NCBI RefSeq assembly: GCF_016086655.4
Contig: NC_052135.2
Location: forward strand, 7,654,363-7,718,362
DNA length: 64,000 nucleotides
Source of the DNA: Lepeophtheirus salmonis
Lineage: Eukaryota > Arthropoda > Copepoda > Siphonostomatoida > Caligidae
Direction: 5' to 3'
Part shown: one piece after another, positions 1 to 10,796 of the stretch
How positions within the stretch are numbered: position 1 is the stretch's first letter
Layout: each line of letters starts with the position of its first letter
Translations under genes and position numbers: made by a program
The notes under the pieces: generated by a model
Databases searched by the model: none
Told to the model about the DNA's origin: nothing
The model's input: the letters and a program-made list of their open reading frames with translations, nothing else

Positions 1-80
1 TGGAGGGCCAACACTGGGTCCAACAAAATCAAAAAAAAAAAAAAAATCTGGCAACCAAGTCACTGTTTTTTTCTTTGCAG

Positions 81-170
81 TTTGCCATAGAGCAGAGTCA
101 TAATCACATCCAAACTCTTCCAGGTCCTTTCGGACTCTTCAGAAAAACAGCCTGTCCAGTGAGAGTATAG
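81..170 (+). CDS. Candidate 3'-terminal exon, unrecognised gene
   Basis: A strong splice acceptor (a T-rich tract then TTTGCAG, ending at 80) is followed by 29 open codons and a TAG at 168-170. The peptide starts FAIEQSHNH and ends ACPVRV. It is richer in Pro, Gly, Arg and His than chance translations of the surrounding AT-rich DNA. If real, it is the last exon of a gene whose earlier exons lie before the window. I do not recognise the family. An open stretch of 30 codons is not rare by chance, so the case rests on the acceptor plus composition. Confidence 0.35.
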   Translation, partial: FAIEQSHNHIQTLPGPFGLFRKTACPVRV

Positions 171-321
171 CTTATTTTTAAATGTTCAAAATATGACAAT
201 CTTAGGGTCTCAGAATGTAATTTTTAGTCTATATAAGGTGGATCATATCTAGTGGTACACTTTTATTATTTTCAATCCAGAAAAACATTGGTACAAAATC
301 GCAGAGGAGGAGAATAAGACA

Positions 322-519
322 TCATATCTCTGAACAGAGCAAGCCCAGACGGTTAAAAAGAACAAAGAAGATTCTAAATTTTATCGTGGCCAACAAAATT
401 TCAGTCAAAGTTTTGCTCCTTTCGGATGTCTTTTTTTCACCCTTGATGCCACTCTGAATAAGCAGAATAGCCGCTACATCACAACTGAACATCCATACAG
501 TGTGTCCAAGGTTTCCCAA
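322..519 (-). CDS. Small unassigned ORF (65 codons)
   Basis: An uninterrupted minus-strand frame with two hydrophobic stretches around a basic Lys/Glu-rich centre (KGEKKTSERSK). It could be a fragment of a membrane protein exon, but no family motif is visible and frames of this length occur by chance here. No convincing splice sites were found at either end. Confidence 0.1.
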   Translation of the reverse strand: MGNLGHTVWMFSCDVAAILLIQSGIKGEKKTSERSKTLTEILLATIKFRIFFVLFNRLGLLCSEI

Positions 520-742
520 AGAACGTAGCTTTATGAATTATAGCTTTCCATTTATCTGTCTGTTCTTTTGCGTATCATTCAAACACTTTAATTAATACAA
601 ACCAAAATTTGCAAGCAAGCATATTGTTGACTTAGATTAACAAAAAGTGCACATTTAGACTTTTTAGTACGTTTGTTTGAAGAAATATATAAACTTCATA
701 TTTCATGCATTTAAAAAATGCTTGAAATAATGCATTAAAAAG

Positions 743-793
743 GTGTCTTTATTACGATGCGTGCTCGTCCGGCACGCATCGTAATAACGACAC
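743..793. repeat. Short inverted repeat (22-bp arms, 7-base loop)
   Basis: Arms 743-764 and 772-793 are complementary at 21 of 22 positions around the loop at 765-771. The arm core is ATTACGATGCGTGC. The arms are GC-richer than their surroundings. Nothing coding is attached; it may be a minute foldback element. Confidence 0.6.
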
Positions 794-1113
794 TCCCCTT
801 CTTCCACAATTTTTCTTTCAATGATGGCAAACACTTTAGCCAAGCCGCTAAAGCAGCAAACAACGTCCTACCTACGTATACCAATTTTCTACTACATAAA
901 ATATAATAGAAGAAATATGAAGAATTTTTTTTGCATAAAGTCAACTATTTCTTCCCTTTTTTCGTATCAACTTGATAGGAATTCATGAGTCTCATGTAAA
1001 AAATTTGAATGAAGAATTCGAATGAGGATTTCTCTTTTTGTAGGTACAAATCGTAATGTGTCAACAACTTCTATGAGAACATTTTTGAACATTTAAATTG
1101 TCTGAAGTTATAA

Positions 1114-1515
1114 GTGTATTTATGTCCTTGTTGGAGTCGGAGTAGAACTGAAGATCGACCTCCCTGTAATGCTTTCCAATATCATTACTAGATACATTAC
1201 TTAATATCATGTCATTTCTTGGACATTCAAATGAAGGAGGATTTTTTTAGGCAAATTTCTTTTCAGTGAAGTAAATTTTAGGGACATTTTCATCTATAAG
1301 GGTTTGCTTGGGAGTTATATGTGTAAGTCCTTGTTGGACTCGGAGTAGAATTGAGGATCCACATAGAAGTAATTTCAACCTTTATGTCCTGGCTAGTACA
1401 GAGTGGGATTTATGCGTTTATTTCCTTCTTCTCACAGCTGCTTGGAGTCGATCTAACATGTCGAAATGACAGCTAAGTTTCTCTAATCACAAATAATATT
1501 CAAATTGTCAGGGTG
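1114..1515 (+). repeat. Interspersed repeat R1, two direct copies
   Basis: Two direct copies, 1114-1235 and 1316-1515, share a core reading TCCTTGTTGGACTCGGAGTA followed by GAATTGAGGATC. A third longer copy is at 40934-41130 and an inverted core at 2840-2886. The 1316 and 40934 copies also share the downstream block with GGGATTT, TTTCCTTC, GCTGCTTG and GACAGCTA. No coding potential or terminal repeats were recognised. Confidence 0.65.
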
Positions 1516-1708
1516 ACCAAGTTCATTTTCTGTTTCTATTATTTTTACATACTGGTAGAATATATTTTACACACCACTGCTAATATGTTCTCTTTTTAAG
1601 ATTGAAAGAATAATGATGACAACTTTAGAAAATAAAAAGCGATTTTAAGTTTTCCAGTATACGTTCTAACTATTCGAAGAATATGAAAAAACACCCTGGT
1701 CCTTAGAG

Positions 1709-1888
1709 TGGCGGAGGAAAATATTTGGATGAATTTTGAGGCGAGGCTGGGTTCTTCAGATTGGCTCATTGTAACGTCCTCACAATATAAGGATATGTGG
1801 AAGATTGAGTGGAACCAAGAGCTCCCTTCGTGGTTCCATGATTACTTCTCTCAGGCAATTATAATCCTCAACCCCCTCTCCATCGATG
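1709..1888 (+). CDS. Candidate internal exon, unrecognised protein
   Basis: The block runs from an acceptor (GGTCCTTAG ending at 1708) to a donor (GATG then GTAAAT at 1889). It is open throughout in one frame with about 59 residues. The peptide is rich in Trp, Phe, Ser, Pro and acidic residues (NIWMNFEARLGSS, ELPSWFHDYFSQ), unlike the Lys/Asn/Ile-rich chance frames around it, and local GC is raised. I do not recognise the family. It ends in phase 1, which does not join directly to the open frame of the candidate exon at 2936-3028. An exon remnant or transposon piece is the alternative. Confidence 0.35.
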
Positions 1889-2935
1889 GTAAATTAATAC
1901 TAATACACCTTATTTATAGTGTGTTTATTAATAATTATTTGTAAAAACTCGCTCAAGACATGATATAATTTATTTATTAGATGTCTGGATTTGCCAGTTT
2001 TTCTTTTTGGTTTTTATTTTACCTAATTGATATTTCTTTGTAGATTATTAACTTCTTTACATTCTAATTCTAGATTATTCTAGATATGAAGAAATATAAG
2101 ATATCTTTTTGATGGGGGAAGAAAAAAAATGGTTTCCAATATTAAAAAAAATCGCATGCTAAAAAATGTTTATGATTTTTAACCCTAGAGCTATCTATAT
2201 TAACCAGCAAAAAAAGATATGAATGCAATCATGTGTTGATGATTATTATATATGAGTTTTTTGAGCAAACTCCAACAAAAAATGAACAAAAATTCTGCAA
2301 ATGTTGTTGGAAATTTTCGAGTCAACAACTAAACGAAAATCTTCTGGAATTTAAACATTCCACACTGAGAAATTAACTTTTAAAATTACAATTAATTTAA
2401 TTTAAGGATATTTACATATAAATTTTTGGAAAATAATTTTGAGAATACTTTCTTGTCTTGTAATTTCCTCCCTTCTAATGTAGATTAGAATAGTTCTTAA
2501 AATATTTTTTTCTAAATGTTGGGTGGACATAGTTCAAAAATGTTTATTGTACAATAAATTTAATAAATAAATTAGTTTGAGATTAACTGATTAATCTGGC
2601 ATTGCCTGGAGCTTATCTAAAGTCACTTCCATTTCTTCCCTTTTTTCTTTCGTAATATGAGTTGAACTAAACACCTACTAGATTTAATTTATTTTATACT
2701 GTGGTCCCTGTATTTATACTCCTCTTTTAAAATATTGTATAAGTATATCAGGGAGCACTTTATACACTATACAGTGCACTTTGTGACTGCTATTCCCGGA
2801 TACTCTTATGACTAATGTTCCTTTAATGACTAATGACTCTTATGTAGATCCCCAATTCTACTCTGAGCGTACAATGACTTACATTGTTAACTTGGCAACA
2901 AATCCTGAAGGTTATTTTATGTCTTTTATGAACAG
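1889..2935. other. No recognised gene; inverted R1 core at 2840-2886
   Basis: AT-rich sequence. The reverse-strand core of repeat R1 lies at 2840-2886. A plus-strand frame at about 2200-2375 with a CKCCW cluster stays open but has no splice support. Confidence 0.4.
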
Positions 2936-3028
2936 ACACGAATGTTCAATCAGGTTTTAAATATAGTTGAATGTAGTAGGAAAGGAAGTTTACAACGCAG
3001 GAATGAAATAATAAGGACAATTGCGTAG
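2936..3028 (+). CDS. Candidate terminal exon or coding relic
   Basis: It follows an acceptor-like tract (TGTCTTTTATGAACAG ending at 2935), with 30 open codons and TAG at 3026-3028. The peptide contains ECSRKGSLQRRNEIIRTIA. The phase does not match a direct join from the exon at 1709-1888, so the two may not belong together. Function unknown. Confidence 0.2.
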   Translation, partial: TRMFNQVLNIVECSRKGSLQRRNEIIRTIA

Positions 3029-4586
3029 TTAAAGAAAATTCATTCTTCAAATTTTGCTTTCATGTCCATATACGAGACATACATAAATTCATTCTCCCCC
3101 AAATTAACTCTCAGTTGAGTATAATTACATTAATATATATATATGTATGTAGATATATAATACTTAATAAAAAAATCCACGCATGGTAATAAAGAAATAT
3201 AAAAATAACCTCCTGATGACATATCCACTCAAAGAGATAGTTTTACCTTAAATGTATACTGTGTTTATGTAACATAAATTTTAAACGCTAATTCCCAAGA
3301 TAGGAGTTCTTTACATAAGTGAAGGAGAGAAAAAAAAAGTGAGCTCCTTTTATGAACCACAGGATGTCTTTCATTAATCAAAGTAAATAAATCCTCCCGG
3401 CTTTGAATTTAAATATGTATGTCAATATACATGTTTTTTCCAGTCACTTATATGACTCATTTTTTACAAATTAATATTACTGTTCATTTTTTGAAACATT
3501 ACAATTTTTTTCAAAAAAGGATTTACGTTTACCAATAGAAAAATGACCAATTTAGAAAAATATAATTAAAATATACAATTCCTTGAATGTTTGTATATCC
3601 AATTTGAGCTACTATAAGATAAAAATTCATTTCCTTCAAAAATTATTGAGTTTAGAAAAAAAAAATCGAACCATTTTCGTTACACTAATGTAAATACAAC
3701 TACATAACGACAGTCCGATCTCTAAAATCAATTTTTTTGAATGCCAACCATCAATTGTATAATTTGAACCAAAAGTGTCGTTAGAGGTTGAACGAGGGAA
3801 AAAATTTCCTCTCCAGATTTTTGGTAACCTTTAAAAATTCCTCTTAAATTTTATATATTTTATGTGGTTGTGCCCTTGAAAATCCCCCCGTCCCACCCAC
3901 TCTTTTAAAAATCCTAACTGCACCACTGGTTTGGAAATAAAAAATAATTACTCAAATATGAGCTATTAAATATTCAGGATTTCAAATCAAAGAGATTGAG
4001 GTCTGAATATAATTATAAAGGATTTGTAAAGGATCCAAAATAAAATATACTGATATTTTGAAGCCCAATCATAGGGTCTTTGACGAGTATTTATATCAGT
4101 ATTATTTGTAGAGATTGAATAATTAAACAAATCAATCTGACCCTAAAAATATTGACTCGACTAGAGGATGCTTCAACATAGTATTCGTCTTCCAATTTGA
4201 GTCCTGTTGGAAAATGAACAATTCGAGTCGAGTCGATAATTTATCGAGTTTAGACAACACAAGGTTTAAGACATTTGGTCTATGAAATACTAAGCTTGGT
4301 AGAAGCTGGTTCTCTTTCTTCTCCTAATCAACAAATATTTATACTAGTCTAAAAAAATATCATCAATCATGTACTGATATAATGAACATCAGGTTTACTT
4401 TTTTTTTTTGCATGGTAACATGTTACTTCAATACAAGGTATATACTATTTTTTTATAATTTCCCGGTTACGTAATTACCTTTTTGACACTTTAATAAGTG
4501 AATACTCTTCTAATCCAATGATGTCATTGGAATTCTTAGATTTTAAGCTTTCAAAAGTGGTGTGACACGTGACAGTTAATATAAAG
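3029..4586. other. No recognised gene; possible hAT end near 3927
   Basis: AT-rich sequence with homopolymer runs. At about 3913-3927 a CTGCACCACTG motif, preceded by a C-rich tract, looks like the inward-facing end of a hAT-type element, but no partner end or target duplication was found. Confidence 0.3.
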
Positions 4587-5231
4587 ATGTCAAAGCAACA
4601 ACACGAAAGGCAATGAATTGTTGATTTACTTTAGGCCGATGTAGGTTTCTCTGACCAAACAATTGTGGAAATCGTCGGAGTGACTGAAAGGTATTTCTGG
4701 AACGCCACGGACCAGTTAGCTGCATCAATTAAGGAAATGAAACGAATCACTTAAATAAAGTTGCCAACCTCACCTATGTTTACCATTTCATCCGATGGTT
4801 AAGTTATGCCACCCCACTTTTTTTCTACCAATGGGCCAAAAATTGACTCGAAAGCCTACAACCTGGTACGCCTGGACGCTGTCAAGCCCTGGATTCACAC
4901 CAATTATCCAAATGGAGCATATGCTTAGCAAATACATTGTGCTTCCTGTCACACCTACAAAAAATGTCAAAAGTTCTACCTCTGAACAATTTTGGTCGAA
5001 GGAAATGTGGCCCCCTTACCACCAGACATAAATCCTATTTATTTTTATTTTTTGGTGCGTCCTCGAGATGAAGGCTTGCCACGTCCACCATTCAAGTGTA
5101 ATGTACTCAAGGAGTCCATTTTCCTGAAATGAACAGAAATGGACCTGGAAGAAATCTGTTCAGCATATCGAAGTTTTTATCCTCTTCTCAAAAAATGCGT
5201 GGCAGCCTAGGGGTCAAATTTTGAGTGTTAA
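4587..5231 (+). pseudogene. Degenerate mariner transposase, internally deleted
   Basis: From an ATG at 4587 a frame reads MSKQQHERQ, then an HTH-like stretch (FSDQTIVEIVGVTE). It then jumps to the middle of a mariner transposase: ISSDG, VMPPHFF, KIDSKAYNLV, VKPWI. It continues to the third catalytic region (LPPDINPIYFYF, normally SPDLNPLDYxxW) and the C-terminus, ending at 5229-5231. Several in-frame stops and a lost first catalytic block make it dead. The second block survives only as GAYA-stop-QIHCASCHT. Mariner transposases cut and paste DNA at TA sites using three Asp residues. Terminal repeats were not located. A tRNA-derived SINE lies immediately downstream. Confidence 0.75.
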
Positions 5232-5278
5232 TCTAATTATTTATGTCTCTGGGGCCCTTTTTGCCTTGGTACATATCA

Positions 5279-5485
5279 TTTTTTTTTTAAATTTTCCTTT
5301 ATTGGTCTGATGGAGTTGCACTGATGAATTATAAGTAAACATTATATGTAGTTTGAGATAAACTGAAAATTGTCTTTGAAGTCTATACTAATATATAGTG
5401 TATATAACGTTCTCTAGGAGCTACCGACAAACATTGAGTTCAAAAGAATATCTTCTCCTGAGCGAATTCTACATTGAACTACGTC
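5279..5485 (-). repeat. tRNA-derived SINE, copy 1
   Basis: Read on the minus strand it begins GACGTAGTTCAATG (tRNA-like A-box region), has a decayed B box (GGTAGCTCC where copies 2 and 3 have GGTTCGCGCCC), a shared body ending ATCAGTGCAACTCCATC, and an A-rich tail at 5279-5290. Copies 2 (46688-46910) and 3 (63517-63707) share this order. SINEs of this kind are transcribed by RNA polymerase III and copied by LINE enzymes. Confidence 0.75.
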
Positions 5486-5870
5486 GCTTCATAACTATTT
5501 CAATATAAATAGGAATTTTTGTGTCGAAATTATCCATTTTTAGGACTCTTGTACCATTATGCAAAGTGATAGGAGTCAAAAACTTTTTATACTTTTTAGT
5601 GTTTGGTTGATCAGACAAAAATATTATGCACTCTAATCGTTCAAGGAAGGTCTTAGATGTGCTCAATGATTTACGATTTTCCTGTTGTAGCATTAGTACC
5701 CCGCATTGCCCGCAGTAATTAGGTGTCGGCTAAAGGACAAATTTTGCTTTTATAATATAGAAGATTTCTCCCCAAGAAAGCCTCAGTGTTACACTCTTTT
5801 TTCATGTGAACACACATGTGTAACTAATCAATACTTATATCAATTCATATGATTTGTTTTATACTCCAGA
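5486..5870 (+). repeat. Interspersed repeat R2, copy 1
   Basis: Homologous to 47645-48020. Shared landmarks in order are CATTTTTAG, CTCTTGTACCA, GAGTCAAAAA, TTTTTTAGT, ATCAGACAAAA, a GTACC..GCATTGCCC block, and a downstream CTCCCCAAGAAA then AGTGTTAC. The GCATTGCCC and ACAAA..TTGCTTT features resemble 3' regions of arthropod retroelements; this is inference. The 74-codon minus-strand frame inside it looks incidental. Confidence 0.6.
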
Positions 5871-7142
5871 ATGAAACAATAATTATAATAATAGTTTGCA
5901 AAAAAAATAAAAATGATTGGATGACTGATGAGTACTTTATTTCATCTCTATGACTCTAGACTCTAGAGCGCTCACTAAAAAAACAGTGTTATTGCAGAAA
6001 AATTATCATATAAATAAGAGATCAATAACAAAAAAACAAAAACAGAAATAGTGTGCATATTCGATGGTACATGTAGACTGCACACGCCTGCAACATTTCC
6101 ATAATAGGATTACATTGTTATTTTTTTGCTCAAAATATGTTTATTATATACATCAGTAAGCACTATACACTGTGCGCTCTGTGTATGTTTTGCATAAATA
6201 CATTCATACAAACAAATAAAACTTTGCTATATTAATATAGATTATAGCAAAATTTAATACTAGTCAAAATGGTAAGTGTTAAGCAAATGTGAACATTAGA
6301 GGTACAATTTTTGATACTAGGAGTATTTGGGACAGAAAAAGAGAGCAAAAACGGCCAATTTTGACGTAGAGAGGCCTTCAATATTTACCCCAAAATCAGG
6401 AATGTCTAATGTATATACATATACCTGTATACCTATGTATAATAATATATCCTTCAACATTCTTTTAAATCTGTAGATTTTATATTAAGAAGAATTATAT
6501 TTAATAAATAAGCACATTTTTTAGATTCTTGACATTTCATTCTTAAATTCAAAAATGTTTTATTACAAACAAGTTATGTCGGTCCTAATTTAGGTTGAAA
6601 GAGTATTGATATCAAGTTTGGTCCGGTCTTATACATTGGTATCAATAGAAAATAAAAATGGATCCTTTAACATGTTATGAATATTGCACTTTTTTCTGCA
6701 TTTTTAAAATGAAATAAACTATCCTCACTGAACTAAATTTCAATTATTAGTGGATTTGCATTTTATTTATACAAGTGATATTCATTTGAAAATACTGATG
6801 AATTTATTAACCAGATCTATATACAAGAAAGGAAACTACTAATTCTTGGAGGGACCAGAACAGTGACGAGTATTTTATCTTTCTGTGTAATCTAGTTGAA
6901 AAGGATATTTTTTTAAAATTTTCTAAGATACTAAATCAAATACTTTAGACAATTACAAAAAAAAACTGAATTATGTACACTAAAACCTTTTCCTCAGTTT
7001 GAAAAAGTAAGCTTGTATTCGACATACCTGAAATTAACAAAGAAACATAATTATTACAAGAATAAAATATAAGGAGTATTTCATGTTACTGAAAAACAAA
7101 GGAAGGATTATTACGTGAATGAGTGAGAAAAGAGGTTTTTCC
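5871..7142. other. No recognised gene
   Basis: AT-rich sequence with homopolymer tracts. A motif AAACTTTGCTATATTAATAT near 6220 also occurs near 48155 and 49600 and probably marks a retroelement 3' end. Confidence 0.3.
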
Positions 7143-7188
7143 GATCAACTTCGTTGCAGGGGTTTTCACCCCTACAACGAAGTTGATC
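7143..7188. repeat. Near-perfect hairpin (21-bp arms, 4-base loop)
   Basis: Arms 7143-7163 (GATCAACTTCGTTGCAGGGG plus T) and 7168-7188 pair at 20 of 21 positions around TTTC. The tight loop and GC-rich arms make it a conspicuous cruciform-capable site. It sits just upstream of repeat R3 copy 1. Confidence 0.7.
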
Positions 7189-7229
7189 AGAAATTATTTT
7201 TTTCCTTCGTTTTTTTTGTCATCAGAATA

Positions 7230-7420
7230 AAGATATAAGTTACAGATTGATTTTGATCAAACCTTGTAACAGTAAAATGCCATTAAACCTTTACAGGTCA
7301 AGGTCGAAGTAACACAAAGCGTAAAAAGTGCACTATTGATCATAACTTTGGAACAAATTGAGATGAAAAACTCAATTTGATTTAAGAGGAGGTCTTGCTA
7401 CACGTAACACGTAATTACCC
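7230..7420 (+). repeat. Interspersed repeat R3, copy 1
   Basis: Shares TTTTGATCAAAC, GCCATTAAA, GGTCAAGGTC, GTAACACAAA, ATAACTTTG and AATTGAGATG in the same order with 31395-31640, and with the reverse strand of 36440-36660. No coding potential is apparent. Confidence 0.6.
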
Positions 7421-7439
7421 TCCAGATAGTTGGTTTTCA

Positions 7440-7850
7440 GCCAATATTGTACCGGAGTACTTTTCAATAGCCCTCCTGGCCGATTTTCTCCGGGCCTTGA
7501 AGAACAACGGATCCATCTTCTTGCCTTAAGAGACCAAAATGTCGAGGATCATTGTTTGGTTCGGACTTTTGGTGCTGTATACCCTTTTGACGTATGAGGG
7601 TAGCATGGGATCCTCGTGTATTAGAATTATCCCGAGTAGCCATGCACGGCCCTTATAGTGTTCCTAACTGCCACAGAGAAGTCGTGGGCAATGCGATGCG
7701 TCGATTTGGAGGATCCTCCTTGATCTTCTTCATCATGCTGGACAGGACCCCCGGATCCCTCTTTAAATTGTGCCTTCTCTATTTACTACTTACCTGGAGA
7801 GGACTTTTCCTTTATGCTTCATCTTGGCTACTTTGAAAAAAAAAAGGATC
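7440..7850 (-). pseudogene. Degenerate Tc1/mariner transposase, N-terminal half
   Basis: Minus-strand translation gives KKIKEDPPN then, after a frame change, AHDFSVAVRNTIRAVHGYSG. This matches the second helix-turn-helix of mariner transposases (DFSVAVRTIRRAVHxxLGxKS). Stops and frameshifts interrupt it. No catalytic Asp block is seen and no terminal repeats were found. The 80-codon plus-strand frame in the same place is a shadow. Confidence 0.5.
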
Positions 7851-8499
7851 CTAAACACTTCAAAATGTCCATAATCCTCGTCACCTCAACTTCAGTATCT
7901 AGGAGATCTGAGATACGCTGCCTTTTGGTTTCTTGCTCACTCATGATGACGAGAGGACAAATGTTTATTATTATTTGTTTATCCAAAAAGGATAATTGAG
8001 GCATAATGTCGAAAAATAATAACTAAACCTTTCTATATTAATGAGAAAATTAACAGTCCACGTTTTGCTGCTTGTCGCTGAATGTACATAGGATCAAACA
8101 TTTTAAATTCAAAAATAATTGTTCAAAATATGTAGTATGTAGTAAAAAGATTTCAAAAATATAAATAAATTCCTTATTCCAAATTCATAAATCAAGGATA
8201 AATGTAAGGAGCAGCTAGCTGTATACCCATACATAAGTATGTATGAAAATTAAATTCAAGGTATTATTATTTTTTAAATGGAAGATTTATTGGAGTTATA
8301 AAGAAGTAGTTGAGAGGAGAGAGAGAGGGGGGGTAAAGAAGAAGATGAAATAGAAGATAAACGTCGGATTTCTTTTTACTTTCTTTGTAGGGAGTTTTTA
8401 CAAGGTGTGTAGTTAAAATTTGTACACTCTTAAAAGAGAGGAAAAAGAAAAACACATGAAAGGAATTAATCATTCATTTTCAGCTGACAAACTGTATTG
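7851..8499. other. No recognised gene
   Basis: AT-rich sequence with a purine-rich GA tract near 8313-8333. No splice-supported frame. Confidence 0.3.
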
Positions 8500-9299
8500 A
8501 GACCCCCTTCAAAAATATTAACACAATCTATCGAAAGATGCCCTACAAGAATTCAAAATAATGATGGTCTACTTCATGCAATACACAAAGACAGAGATGA
8601 TCCGAAACTTGATATAGAAAAGTAGGCAGACTATTTAGAACGTCTTAAAGGCCTTTAATGACGGTATTGTAATCGATACAAGCTTCAACATGAAGGTACA
8701 CCACCACAAACAGCAAAGTATACACAGTTCTTTGTGGAGACCAACATTCTATTCTAGTCAAAAATAATGTGGCCACCAGGGGCGTTGCTAGCTTTTAAAA
8801 TTATCAACACATTACCTATATTAATGAGTTTATTTCATATGTGATAACACCCAAAAGAAAAAGAAAAAAGACTTATAAATACAAAAATAGAATAATTTTT
8901 GTATTAAGGGGGAGGGGAGGGTCAAGCCCGTATAAAAGAGGGTAGCGATTCCACTGGTGGCCTCCATACTCGCCCAATGCCAAACTGCTCGAATTTTTCT
9001 TCTGTTCACATTTCAAGGATAGGGTCCAGCAGACAAAGGCACTGAATCTCGAAGCTCTCAAAGCATCCGTTGATGAGCATTGGAACTACATAAGTCCCAA
9101 TTACATGATAGTCAAAAGCTTCCAGTAGTGCATCAAGGTCATTATCAAAGTTGATGGAAGCTACATTGAAGTTTAGAATTGTGAAGTCATGTGCCAATAT
9201 CTGTACAAAGTTTTTGTAAAAATAGCTACCATAGTTTCTCAAATTAAACTTGTTAAAGTTCCTGATTCAAAATTTCGTGTTTTCAATTACTCACCCAGT
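8500..9299 (+). pseudogene. Mariner transposase relic split by a hAT-like insertion
   Basis: The upstream part reads DIEK, ADYLERLKG, then HEGTPPQTAKYTQFF, the decayed second catalytic block (normally QQDGAPPHTA). Translation breaks at 8777 where a 180-bp element is inserted, and resumes with WPPYSPNAKLLEF (third catalytic region), LEALKASVDEHWNYISP and a typical C-terminus VIIKVDGSYIE. The right terminal repeat ends ACTCACCCAG before TA at about 9299. It matches the terminal repeat at 16808, so both belong to one family. Stops make it inactive. The minus-strand frames here are shadows. Confidence 0.75.
8777..8956. mobile_element. 180-bp non-autonomous hAT-like element
   Basis: It starts CAGGGGCGTTGCTA and ends TAGCGATTCCACTG, which are imperfect inverted repeats (10 of 14). 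It is flanked by 8-bp near-duplicates, GTGGCCAC (8769-8776) and GTGGCCTC (8957-8964). Eight-base duplications and CAGGGGCG ends are typical of hAT elements. The host mariner frame is continuous when the insert and one duplicate are skipped, which independently supports the boundaries. There is no coding capacity. Confidence 0.75.
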
Positions 9300-9892
9300 A
9301 GTAGATAGATACCATCTTTACTTCTGTTTATTACTATTTTCTATATGTATTTCTTGATCAGAGAGACTAAGTATACTTCATTAGACAATCTATAATGAAA
9401 ATGAAAGAATGATAAATATAGTCGATATCTAAAAGAGCGAGTGGAGCCCACTTGGATTTATGTATCTACGTAGAAAGAATCCATTTTCTTCTATGGATAT
9501 TATTATTATTGTTCATATTATAAATCAGAGATTTGTAAAGAGGGGATCCGGGGAAAAAGAGGGACAAACCATGTACTTAAATAAATGGATATATAGGTTA
9601 TGACTTTTTATTGCCAAATGGGCTTTCTTTTCTTTTTCTTATTTTCAAAATTTGTTTTCAATATATATATGTATTTAAGTTTATTATTTGGTCTTATAGC
9701 CAAAGTAAAGTTAAGTTTGAACGACTGCATATACACTAGTGAATGAAATATGTACATTGCATAGCAAAGAAATCTAGGACTTTTAATATATCTACATTAA
9801 ATTTACATATATAAAATGGTCATTTTCTTAAATATATTCAAAACATAAAAGCAGAACAGCATATACCTACAACCATTAAGAATATATCTCAA
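9300..9892. other. No recognised gene
   Basis: AT-rich sequence with short ATT and TA microsatellites. Nothing coding seen. Confidence 0.3.
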
Positions 9893-10290
9893 TCAATGAA
9901 GCTTTCATTGTTCTCTGCAACCACATCGATTAGGGCCTGTAACCCTAATGGTCCCTAAACAATAAAACCATATCTGAATTCTTGCATTCCAGGACAATGG
10001 AGGCGAATATGGACTCTTTGTGGTATGATGACCTCCACTCACATTTGACTCAAGGTAGCTCCAGATAAAATAAGGAGGCCAAATATCCTTGGAGATCCAG
10101 TCGTACCTATGCACCTGGAGTTAATCCCGAGTCTTGATTCTCCAGCAGGGCCTTCCTAAGCTCTGCAACCCTTCTACTTTCGATCTTCGTCATCTTTAAG
10201 ACCTCAGTATTGCAAATATCCAGATCGTTGTTCATAAAAATTATCAAAACAGTGCAAATGTAATAGGCTTGAAATCTTCTAATGTTGACT
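9893..10290 (-). pseudogene. Internally deleted mariner, family B copy 1
   Basis: Minus-strand translation starts MNNDLDICNTEVLKMTKIE and RRVAELRKALL. It then runs into FIWSYLESNVSGGHHTTK and IVLECKNSDMVLL. The second part is the region after the third catalytic Asp (DYFVWSYLE). The first two catalytic blocks are absent. The adjacent element at 10400-10795 has the same structure in the same orientation. The 69-codon frame at 9905-10114 is the C-terminal part. Confidence 0.65.
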
Positions 10291-10399
10291 CCATGGAGGT
10301 GTTTTGGCTACTAAGTAAAATGGCTTAAGATAATACAGAGATTGAGACGGAGAGACACAACTTAGTCCTAATACAAAACAGTTTATGCATATTAATTTC

Positions 10400-10795
10400 C
10401 TCACAAAAAAAGCATTGTGCGGTTTTTTTTTCATATCTAAGTACCGGATTTATTTTCTTTGGCACAACCTGAGCCTGATCTAAATGATTACATTAACAGA
10501 ACGAGGGAGTAGATCAGAGACCTTTTTGTGGTGTCAGGACCTCAATTGACATTTGACTCGAAGTAGCTCCAGACAAAATAATCCACCCATTTCAGGTTGG
10601 GAGAGGTAAGAGGTAAAATATCTTTGGACACCCAGTAGTAGCAGTGCTCAAGGAGCTCGACGGGTATCCTTGCTCTACCAGGACCTTCCTGAACTCCACA
10701 TCCCTTCCTATGTCGATCCCTGACATCTTTGAGACCTCAGCATTGCTAATATCAAGATCATTGCTCATCTAAATCATCACAAAGCGCATCTGCGT
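10400..10795 (-). pseudogene. Internally deleted mariner, family B copy 2
   Basis: It begins MSNDLDISNAEVSKMSGID, continues to KIFYLLPLPT, then jumps to VDYFVWSYFESNVN and a degenerate tail. As in copy 1, the stretch with the first two catalytic Asp residues is missing. Its 5' side abuts the large palindrome at 10797-10960. Confidence 0.65.
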
Positions 10796-10796
10796 C

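Noticed and set aside
2591..3400. Two minus-strand exon-like blocks (2591-2666 ending LDKLQAMPD; 3358-3400 with EDLFTLINERHP)
   Set aside because: Each has plausible splice sites and composition, but their phases do not join and both are short.
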